A DNA stretch of 7,754 nucleotides, from the NCBI GenBank assembly GCA_946061315.1, contig CAMGRB010000060.1, forward strand, positions 1-7,754. The letters run 5' to 3'. Position 1 is the first letter of the stretch. Each line of letters opens with the position of its first letter. Position numbers and translations under genes: made by a program. The notes under the pieces were generated by a model, which did no database searches, was not told the origin of the DNA, and saw only the letters and a program-made list of their open reading frames with translations. Source of the stretch: an uncultured Clostridia bacterium. Its GTDB lineage: Bacteria; Bacillota; Clostridia; Oscillospirales; CAG-272. Positions 1-5,284 of the stretch are shown here, one piece after another.

Positions 1-159
1 AAGGTATCCGATAAGGTATATCACCCCATAAAAGAGAACAGCGAAATATACGACAAGCTCTATCGCGAATACGATCTTCTTCACGATTATTTCGGAAGGG
101 GAGAAAACGACGTTATGAAGCGTTTGAGAGCAATAAGGGCGGACGCAAAGAAGCAGTAA
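1..159 (+). CDS. araB: Ribulokinase-like FGGY carbohydrate kinase, C-terminal end only
   Basis: The first 52 codons in frame 1 are open and end in TAA at 157-159; the start lies outside the window. The tail reads YHPIKEN, then [13 protein letters not shown] and NDVMKRL. This pattern of Y-P-EN, LY-EY, LH-YFG and VMKRL is, from memory, the C-terminus of Bacillota L-ribulokinases (FGGY family), which phosphorylate L-ribulose in arabinose use. The catalytic FGGY domains are not visible, so xylulokinase or another FGGY kinase is possible. No strong GC-rich terminator follows; only a weak AAAGC/GCTTT stem (158-170) overlaps the stop codon, followed by a very short T run. It appears unrelated to the sulfur operon downstream. 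Confidence 0.72.
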   Translation, partial: KVSDKVYHPIKENSEIYDKLYREYDLLHDYFGRGENDVMKRLRAIRADAKKQ

Positions 160-196
160 AGCGCCGCTTTTAAGACAATTTATTCTCCAAAATAAA

Positions 197-217
197 AAAA
201 TGAAAAATTTTCATTTT
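197..217. repeat. Perfect AT-rich palindrome upstream of the cysK promoter
   Basis: Arms AAAATGAAAA (197-206) and TTTTCATTTT (208-217) are exact reverse complements around one central base. The element ends 5 bp before the -35 box at 223. It could be a regulator-binding site, an AT-rich UP element that contacts RNA polymerase alpha subunits, or a weak AU-only 3' structure for the upstream kinase transcript. With no GC pairs in the stem core, an intrinsic terminator is unlikely. The symmetry is read directly; the role is inference. Confidence 0.5.
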
Positions 218-222
218 CCTAC

Positions 223-251
223 TTGACAATCTGTCAGAACGGTGGTATAAT
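223..251 (+). promoter_or_regulatory. Sigma-A-type promoter of the cysK operon (near consensus)
   Basis: TTGACA (223-228) and TATAAT (246-251) both match the consensus exactly, with a 17-bp spacer and a TGG extended -10 motif at 243-245. Transcription should start near 257-259, giving a leader of about 155 nt before cysK. Such a strong core promoter would normally need repression, and the dyad over the -35 box fits that. Confidence 0.9.
224..236. promoter_or_regulatory. Operator-like inverted repeat over the -35 box
   Basis: TGACA (224-228) and TGTCA (232-236) are exact inverted repeats separated by ATC, and the left arm is part of the -35 hexamer. A repressor bound here would block RNA polymerase. 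IscR-type sites in other bacteria also contain CTTGAC-like half sites near -35, but their GAC-to-GTC spacing is wider as I recall, so this is only loosely similar. The candidate regulator is the Rrf2 protein at the end of the same operon. Confidence 0.35.
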
Positions 252-287
252 ACTATCAACATATCGGATTGGTAGGTAAATACGAAA

Positions 288-341
288 ATGAAAGGTTTTA
301 CGTCTGAAACGAAAATCAAATTCTTTTTTGAGCGATGTTGA
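288..341 (+). CDS. Possible leader peptide (17 aa) ending in Cys-stop
   Basis: A short frame in the cysK leader reads MKGFTSETKIKFFFERC and then TGA. An AGG at 274-276 lies 11 nt before the ATG, a weak and slightly distant ribosome binding site. The last sense codon is UGU (Cys), directly before the stop and 72 nt before cysK. A ribosome stalling there under cysteine shortage could change the downstream leader fold, as in known cysteine-responsive upstream ORFs. However, there is only one Cys codon and I see no strong terminator/antiterminator pair downstream, so it may be chance. Confidence 0.22.
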   Translation: MKGFTSETKIKFFFERC

Positions 342-413
342 CCGCCCGAAAGCGTAAAAATAACGGAACAAACTTAAAAATACTATTTTGGTTTTCAAAG
401 GAGAATAATAATT

Positions 414-1346
414 ATGTCAAACGTTTATAAATCGGCCGATCAACTTATCGGAAAAACACCCTTACTCGAACTCACTAATACCGAAAAGAAGCTTGGACTC
501 AAAGCGACAATACTCGCAAAGCTCGAATATTTCAATCCTGCCGGATCCGTCAAGGACAGAATTGCAAAAGCAATGCTTGACGATGCGGAAAAGAGTGGAA
601 AATTGAAGCCCGACTCCGTAATAATAGAGCCTACCTCCGGAAATACCGGTATAGGTCTTGCATCTGTTGCTACCGCAAGAGGATACAGAATAATAATAGT
701 AATGCCGGAAACTATGTCGGTTGAACGCCGTCAGCTTATGAAGGCGTACGGTGCGGAGCTTGTGCTCACCGAGGGCGCAAAGGGAATGAAAGGCGCTATC
801 GCCAAGGCAGAGGAGCTTGCCGCAGAAACACCAAACAGCTTTATTCCCGGTCAGTTCGTAAATCCTGCAAACCCCGAGGCTCATTTCCTTACCACAGGTC
901 CCGAAATATATGAGGACACCGACGGAGGGGTTGATATTTTCGTTGCCGGAGTAGGAACGGGCGGAACCGTTACCGGTGTCGGCAAGTACTTGAAGTCAAA
1001 GAATCCGAACGTAAAGGTCGTAGCGGTAGAGCCGGCTTCTTCCCCCGTACTTTCAACGGGCGTTGCAGGCTCACACAAAATACAGGGTATAGGTGCCGGA
1101 TTTGTACCGAAAGTACTCGATACGACGATATATGACGAGATAATCACCGTTGCCAACGAGGACGCTTTTGCAACAGGTAAACTGATAGGTAAAAACGAGG
1201 GCGTTTTGGTCGGTATTTCATCGGGTGCTGCCGTATGGGCGGCAATAGAGCTCGCAAAAAGACCGGAAAACGCAGGCAAGAACATAGTAGTTCTTTTGCC
1301 CGATACGGGTGACAGATATTTGTCCACACCTCTTTTTGCCGATTGA
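414..1346 (+). CDS. cysK: Cysteine synthase A (O-acetylserine sulfhydrylase)
   Basis: This PLP enzyme of 310 aa, the normal length for the family, converts O-acetyl-L-serine and sulfide to L-cysteine and acetate in the cytosol. The PLP lysine is K47 in NPAGSVKDR (41-49). The substrate loop TSGNTG is at 74-79, the PLP phosphate-binding GTGGT loop at 181-185, KIQGIGAGF at 222-230 and GISSGA at 267-272. The chain ends with the typical [12 protein letters not shown]. The ATG is supported by AAAGGAG at 397-403. It is the first gene of the operon behind the consensus promoter, and supplies the cysteine that IscS, encoded two genes downstream, uses as sulfur donor. A CysM-like isoform is less likely given the CysK-type motifs. 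Confidence 0.96.
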   Translation: MSNVYKSADQLIGKTPLLELTNTEKKLGLKATILAKLEYFNPAGSVKDRIAKAMLDDAEKSGKLKPDSVIIEPTSGNTGIGLASVATARGYRIIIVMPETMSVERRQLMKAYGAELVLTEGAKGMKGAIAKAEELAAETPNSFIPGQFVNPANPEAHFLTTGPEIYEDTDGGVDIFVAGVGTGGTVTGVGKYLKSKNPNVKVVAVEPASSPVLSTGVAGSHKIQGIGAGFVPKVLDTTIYDEIITVANEDAFATGKLIGKNEGVLVGISSGAAVWAAIELAKRPENAGKNIVVLLPDTGDRYLSTPLFAD

Positions 1347-1369
1347 ATTTCAAAAAATAATTATTATGC

Positions 1370-1406
1370 TTTCGGGGTAATGTCTTTTTCTGATATTACC
1401 CCGAAA
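1370..1406 (+). other. Strong intercistronic stem-loop between cysK and the HD gene
   Basis: TTTCGGGGTAAT (1370-1381) pairs perfectly with ATTACCCCGAAA (1395-1406) across a 13-nt loop. No T-run follows the right arm (the next bases are AATGCGG), so it is not a standard intrinsic terminator. It lies in the widest gap in the operon (80 bp; the other junctions are 18 bp or less, one overlapping). It may protect the 3' end of a processed cysK mRNA or give partial termination, so that cysK is made in larger amounts than the genes after it. Confidence 0.7.
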
Positions 1407-1426
1407 ATGCGGAAAGCGAAGAAAAA

Positions 1427-1984
1427 ATGATACCAACAAGAGAAGAAGCATTTTCGCTTCTGAAAGAATACAATTCGGAGCCTTTTCATATAAAACACTC
1501 TCTTACCGTGGAGGGAGTTATGAAATACTTTGCTAAAGAGCTCGGATATGAAAACGAGGAAGAATTTTGGGGTATTGTCGGGCTTTTGCACGACCTCGAT
1601 TTTGAAAAATACCCGTCTGAACACTGCATAAAAGAGCAGGAAATTATGAGGGAGCGCGGAATTGATGAAAGGATAATCCACGCAACCGCAAGTCACGGAT
1701 ATCAGATAACGGTAGATATAGAGCCGACTCACACAATGGAGAAGGTTCTTTATGCAATAGATGAGCTGACGGGTCTTATAGGCGCGGTCGCCATTATGCG
1801 CCCGTCAAAGAGCGTTTCGGACCTCGAGCTCAAATCGGTTAAAAAGAAATACAAAGACAAAAAATTCGCGGCAGGCTGTTCGAGAGAGGTAATAGAGAGA
1901 GGAGCCGCAATGCTCGGCTGGGATATCGACACTCTCATTACCGAAACTATCCTCGCTATGAGGGAAACGGACTGCGTGGATTGA
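1427..1984 (+). CDS. HD-domain metal-dependent hydrolase, function unknown
   Basis: This 185-aa soluble protein has the HD phosphohydrolase layout. Likely metal ligands are H24 (in HIKHSL), the H55-D56 doublet (in LLHDLDF), H85 and/or H90 (in HATASHGY) and D112 (in AIDELTGL). HD proteins are usually phosphomonoesterases, phosphodiesterases or nucleotidases acting through bound metals. This small single-domain type is, from memory, common in clostridia as a conserved predicted hydrolase without a proven substrate. The ribosome binding site is weak (GGAAAG at 1411-1416). The gene ends 10 bp before iscS, whose GGAGG site starts two bases after this stop codon, so co-transcription and perhaps translational coupling are likely. 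Being flanked by cysK and iscS suggests a link to sulfur metabolism, but the sequence does not show the substrate. Confidence 0.85.
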   Translation: MIPTREEAFSLLKEYNSEPFHIKHSLTVEGVMKYFAKELGYENEEEFWGIVGLLHDLDFEKYPSEHCIKEQEIMRERGIDERIIHATASHGYQITVDIEPTHTMEKVLYAIDELTGLIGAVAIMRPSKSVSDLELKSVKKKYKDKKFAAGCSREVIERGAAMLGWDIDTLITETILAMRETDCVD

Positions 1985-1994
1985 CGGAGGAATA

Positions 1995-3185
1995 ATGAAA
2001 GTTTACGCGGATAACGCTGCAACAACAAAAATGAGCAAGCACGCAATAGAAGCCATGATGCCTTATTTCGACGAGATATACGCAAACCCGTCGAGCCTTC
2101 ATTCAGAGGGACAAAGGGCGGCTGAAGCGTTGCTTGACGCAAGAGAAAGAATAGGCGCCTGTTTAGGCTGTTCTTCAAAGGAGATATATTTTACCTCGGG
2201 CGGCAGCGAGGCAGACAATCAGGCAATAATCTCCGCCGCTAAAATAGGCGCGAGAAAAGGGAAAAAGCATATAATATCGACCGCTTTTGAGCACCACGCC
2301 GTATTGCATACGCTTGACAAGCTCAAAAAAGAGGGCTTCGATATAGAACTGCTTCCCGTCGGGGAAAAAGGAAACATAACGGCAGAGCAGGTTGCAAACG
2401 CCATAAGAGAGGACACCTGCCTCGTGACCGTTATGTACGCAAACAACGAAATAGGCTCCGTGCTTCCGATAGCCGAGATAGGCAAGGTGTGCAAGGATAA
2501 AAAAGTTCTTTTCCACACCGACGCAGTTCAGGCGGCGGGGCACATTCACATAAACGTAAAGGACGAGAATATAGATATGCTCTCGCTCGCCGCGCATAAG
2601 TTCCACGGACCGAAAGGTGTCGGCGTCCTTTATTCAAGGCTCGGCATACCTCTTGTAAACGTAATAGAGGGCGGCGCGCAGGAAAGAGGCAAGCGAGGCG
2701 GCACCGAAAATCTGCCCGGTATAATGGGGATGGCGGCGGCACTTGAAGACGCCTGCGCAAAGATAGACGAAAACGCCGAAAAAGTTTCTTTTCTTCGGGA
2801 CAAGCTTATAAAAGGTCTATCCAAAATCGAGCATAGCGCGTTGAACGGTGACGACGTAAACAGGCTCCCCGGCAACGTAAGCTTTTGCTTTGAGGGCATC
2901 GAGGGTGAGAGCTTGCTCCTTCTCCTTGACGAAAAGGGGATTTGCGCTTCGTCAGGCTCGGCGTGCACCTCAGGCTCTCTCGATCCGAGCCACGTGTTGC
3001 TTGCAATAGGCAGACCGCACGAGGTTGCGCACGGCTCATTAAGACTTACTCTTTGTGAGAGCAATACCGAGGAAGAAGTCGATTATATACTGAAATGCGT
3101 GCCCGAGGTAGTAAACTATTTAAGAAATATGTCACCGCTCTGGCACGACAAAGTAAGCGGTAAAAAGGAATTTTTCTTGAAGTAA
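1995..3185 (+). CDS. iscS: Cysteine desulfurase (IscS/NifS group)
   Basis: This PLP enzyme of 396 aa converts cysteine to alanine and holds the released sulfur as an enzyme persulfide for Fe-S cluster assembly and tRNA thiolation. It opens with the family signature YADNAATT (4-11). The PLP-stacking histidine region EHHAVLH is at 99-105, the PLP ring contacts D176 and Q179 in HTDAVQAAGH, and the Schiff-base lysine is K202 in AAHKFHGPKG. RGGTENLPG follows at 234-242. The persulfide cysteine is C324 in SSGSACTSG, on the long loop typical of group I enzymes, which pass sulfur directly to partners such as IscU. GGAGG at 1986-1990 supports the ATG. IscU and MnmA, both sulfur acceptors, are encoded next. 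The alternative name nifS is common in clostridial annotation. Confidence 0.96.
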   Translation: MKVYADNAATTKMSKHAIEAMMPYFDEIYANPSSLHSEGQRAAEALLDARERIGACLGCSSKEIYFTSGGSEADNQAIISAAKIGARKGKKHIISTAFEHHAVLHTLDKLKKEGFDIELLPVGEKGNITAEQVANAIREDTCLVTVMYANNEIGSVLPIAEIGKVCKDKKVLFHTDAVQAAGHIHINVKDENIDMLSLAAHKFHGPKGVGVLYSRLGIPLVNVIEGGAQERGKRGGTENLPGIMGMAAALEDACAKIDENAEKVSFLRDKLIKGLSKIEHSALNGDDVNRLPGNVSFCFEGIEGESLLLLLDEKGICASSGSACTSGSLDPSHVLLAIGRPHEVAHGSLRLTLCESNTEEEVDYILKCVPEVVNYLRNMSPLWHDKVSGKKEFFLK

Positions 3186-3198
3186 AGGAGCATATAAA

Positions 3199-3633
3199 AT
3201 GGCATTATACAGCGAAAAGGTAATGGATCATTTCAAAAATCCGAGAAACGTAGGAACTATGGAAAACGCAGACGGCGTCGGCGAGGTCGGCAACGCAAAA
3301 TGCGGAGATATAATGAAAATTTATCTTAAAATAGACGACGGCATAATAACCGACGTCAAGTTTGAAACCTTCGGTTGCGGCTCCGCAATAGCGTCAAGCT
3401 CTATGGCAACCGAGATGATAAAGGGTAAGCCGCTTTCCGAGGCGCTTCAGCTTACGAACAAGGCGGTTGCCGAGGCTCTTGACGGTCTGCCCGCACATAA
3501 AATGCATTGCTCGGTGCTTGCCGAGGAGGCAATAAAGGCGGCGGTAAAGGACTATTACGACAAAAACGGGATAAAGTACGACGAAAAGCTTTTCGGCAGT
3601 TGTGATTCCTGTTGTCACGAATGTGAAATATGA
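3199..3633 (+). CDS. iscU: Fe-S cluster scaffold protein IscU/NifU N-domain type
   Basis: This 144-aa scaffold receives sulfur from IscS and iron and assembles Fe-S clusters in the cytosol. It begins MALYSEKVMDHFKNPRNVG, the usual N-terminus. The three cluster-ligand cysteines are C35 (NAKCGD, with the conserved D37), C60 (FGCGSA) and C104 (KMHCSVLA). An unusual tail follows: C135, C138, C139 and C142 form a CxxCCxxC cluster in the last ten residues, giving four cysteines beyond the canonical three. The AAAGGAG site (3184-3190) overlaps the iscS stop codon, and the end overlaps the mnmA start by 4 bp (ATGA), so translation is tightly coupled. No NifU C-terminal domain is present, which makes this the short IscU form. 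Confidence 0.94.
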   Translation: MALYSEKVMDHFKNPRNVGTMENADGVGEVGNAKCGDIMKIYLKIDDGIITDVKFETFGCGSAIASSSMATEMIKGKPLSEALQLTNKAVAEALDGLPAHKMHCSVLAEEAIKAAVKDYYDKNGIKYDEKLFGSCDSCCHECEI

Positions 3634-4697
3634 GTAAGAAGGCGCTTATTGCAATGAGCGGCGGGGTGGACAGCAGCGTCGCCGCAAAGCTCGTTACCGA
3701 TATGGGAATAGAATGTATCGGTTGTACGATGAAGCTTTATAACAACGAGGATATAGGCAAAGCGGGGCGCACCTGTTGCTCGCTCGACGATACCGAGGAC
3801 GCAAGGAGCGTTGCCAAGCGGCTCGGTATGCCTTATTACGTCTTTAATTTCACGGACGATTTTAGGGAGAAGGTCATCGACCGCTTCATATTCTCTTATG
3901 AGCACGGCATGACGCCCAATCCCTGCATAGACTGCAACAGATATATGAAGTTTGACAAGCTTTACGAGCGTGCCAAAATTCTAGGTTGCGACTATATAGT
4001 CACGGGGCACTATGCAAGAATTGAGAAAAGCGGAGATAAGTATCTTCTTAAAAAGGCTCTCGATGCAAGCAAGGATCAGAGCTACGTTCTTTACAATCTC
4101 ACGCAGGAACAGCTTGCACACACTCTTTTTCCGCTTGGCGAGATGAACAAGACGCAAACGAGGAAAATAGCCGACGAAAGCGGCTTTATAAACGCCGACA
4201 AGCCCGACAGCCAGGATATCTGCTTCGTCCCCGACGGCAACTACGCCGAGGTGATAGAAAAATACACGGGCAAAAAGTACCCGGTCGGTCTTTTCAAGGA
4301 TCAAAACGGCAATACGGTAGGCACTCACAAGGGAATTATACACTATACCATAGGACAGAGAAAAGGGCTCGGTCTTACTATGCCGTACCCAACCTACGTC
4401 ACCTCCGTTTCTCCGAGCGATAATACCGTAACGGTAGGCGAGGAGAAGGATCTTTATAAATCGGTTTGCAAGGTTACGGATTTTCATATGATATCGGGCG
4501 AGGTGCCGAAAGAGCCGTTTCGGTGCAGCGTGAAGGCAAGATACAGACAGACGGAAAGGGCGGCGACGGTAATACCCATTGACGAAAAGACCGTCGAAAT
4601 ACGCTTTGACGAGCCGCAAAGAGCCATAACTCCCGGTCAGTCCGCGGTTTTGTATGACGGCGATACCGTGCTCGGCGGCGGCATAATAAGTTTTTGA
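3630..4697 (+). CDS. mnmA: tRNA-specific 2-thiouridylase MnmA (TrmU)
   Basis: This 355-aa enzyme adenylates U34 of tRNA-Lys, -Glu and -Gln with ATP and exchanges the oxygen for sulfur supplied from IscS, forming s2U34. The ATP PP-loop SGGVDSS is at 10-16. The catalytic cysteine pair is C99 (in NPCIDCN, with C102 as a second CxxC cysteine) and C198 (in DSQDICFVPDG). TGHYAR (125-130), KDQSYVLY (148-155) and HYTIGQRKGLG (about 239-249) are family signatures, and the C-terminal beta-barrel domain is complete. The ATG overlaps the iscU stop as ATGA and has no good ribosome binding site of its own, so translation likely depends on ribosomes finishing iscU. Its place behind iscS matches the iscS-mnmA pairing seen in many Bacillota. 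Confidence 0.96.
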   Translation: MSKKALIAMSGGVDSSVAAKLVTDMGIECIGCTMKLYNNEDIGKAGRTCCSLDDTEDARSVAKRLGMPYYVFNFTDDFREKVIDRFIFSYEHGMTPNPCIDCNRYMKFDKLYERAKILGCDYIVTGHYARIEKSGDKYLLKKALDASKDQSYVLYNLTQEQLAHTLFPLGEMNKTQTRKIADESGFINADKPDSQDICFVPDGNYAEVIEKYTGKKYPVGLFKDQNGNTVGTHKGIIHYTIGQRKGLGLTMPYPTYVTSVSPSDNTVTVGEEKDLYKSVCKVTDFHMISGEVPKEPFRCSVKARYRQTERAATVIPIDEKTVEIRFDEPQRAITPGQSAVLYDGDTVLGGGIISF

Positions 4698-4715
4698 AAT
4701 CGGGAGGCTTTTCAT

Positions 4716-5141
4716 ATGATGATTTCTACAAGAGGCAGATATGCCCTGCGGGTAATGATAGATATGGCGGAGCATTATAATGGCGGCTATATTCCGCTTA
4801 AAGAAATAGCCGAGCGGCAGGATATATCCCTTAAATATCTTGAAGCCATAATGTCAACTCTTTCAAAAGCGGGCATGGTTGAGGGGTTGCACGGCAAGGG
4901 CGGCGGATATAAGCTTGCCAAAGAGCCCGAAAACTGCAAAATCGGCGATATTTTAAGGCTTACCGAGGGCTCGCTTTCGCTCGTTTCCTGCCTTGAAGAA
5001 AGGCACGTGTGCGAAAGAGCGTCGGAGTGCCGCACGCTTCCCATGTGGACAAAGCTCAACAAAATGATAAACGAATTTTTTGACGGAGTAACCGTTTACG
5101 ACCTTATGCAAAACGAAAACGGCGGAGATTATTCCATATAA
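4716..5141 (+). CDS. iscR: Rrf2-family Fe-S-sensing transcriptional regulator (IscR-like)
   Basis: This 141-aa DNA-binding protein has an N-terminal winged helix-turn-helix (about 1-65, including ISTRGRYALRVM, the recognition region SLKYLEAIMSTL and GKGGGYKLA). Three cysteines, C92, C99 and C105, lie where IscR-type proteins bind a [2Fe-2S] cluster, here spaced Cx6Cx5C. E43 in the recognition helix matches the IscR residue known to influence site preference. CymR, the cysteine regulator of Bacilli, lacks this three-Cys set as far as I recall, so an Fe-S sensor is favoured; cysteine sensing cannot be excluded given the cysK-first operon. GGGAGG at 4702-4707 lies 8 nt before the first of two adjacent ATGs (4716 and 4719); either could start. 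As the last gene, it probably autoregulates the operon through the dyads near 224-275. Confidence 0.88.
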   Translation: MMISTRGRYALRVMIDMAEHYNGGYIPLKEIAERQDISLKYLEAIMSTLSKAGMVEGLHGKGGGYKLAKEPENCKIGDILRLTEGSLSLVSCLEERHVCERASECRTLPMWTKLNKMINEFFDGVTVYDLMQNENGGDYSI

Positions 5142-5146
5142 CACTT

Positions 5147-5175
5147 AAAATCGGGGCAAAATGCTCCGATTTTTT
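5147..5175 (+). terminator. Intrinsic terminator of the sulfur operon
   Basis: AAAATCGGGGC (5147-5157) pairs with GCTCCGATTTT (5163-5173), with one G-U pair and a 5-nt loop, and runs into six T residues (5170-5175). It begins 6 bp after the regulator stop codon. Confidence 0.93.
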
Positions 5176-5215
5176 AACAAATTCTTAATTTTGTGTTATT
5201 AAAGTTTTATCCGTA

Positions 5216-5244
5216 TTGAAGGTGGGCAAAACTTATGCTAAAAT
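5216..5244 (+). promoter_or_regulatory. Promoter of the DUF2974 gene
   Basis: TTGAAG (5216-5221) and TAAAAT (5239-5244) are separated by 17 bp, with an extended -10 TGC at 5236-5238. Transcription should start near 5251, about 35 nt before the gene, leaving little room for leader control. Confidence 0.72.
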
Positions 5245-5284
5245 AAAGGTGTAGAATATAAAATCTTTTCACGGAGGTTTTAGT

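Noticed and set aside
158..171. Terminator after the kinase gene
   Set aside because: The AAAGC/GCTTT stem is only 5 bp, overlaps the stop codon and has only a very short T run; too weak to call.
377..389. AAAATA-c-TATTTT palindrome before the cysK ribosome binding site
   Set aside because: It is AT-only with a 1-nt centre; likely chance in AT-rich sequence and unlikely to form a stable RNA hairpin.
252..413. T-box or SAM riboswitch in the cysK leader
   Set aside because: No T-box sequence (AGGGTGGNACCGCG-like) and no SAM-type conserved core or terminator hairpin is visible in the leader.
462..1327. Two - strand open frames opposite cysK
   Set aside because: Both are shadows of cysK; the translations are low in recognisable motifs and rich in Ser/Cys/Tyr runs from reversed codons.
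2175..3064. Several - strand frames opposite iscS
   Set aside because: They overlap one another and the conserved iscS frame, and none has a plausible start signal or domain.
3981..4775. 264-codon open frame on the - strand across mnmA and the regulator start
   Set aside because: It lies antisense to two clear enzyme/regulator genes with full catalytic motifs, shows no family motif or ribosome binding site, and is the kind of frame that arises opposite codon-biased genes.
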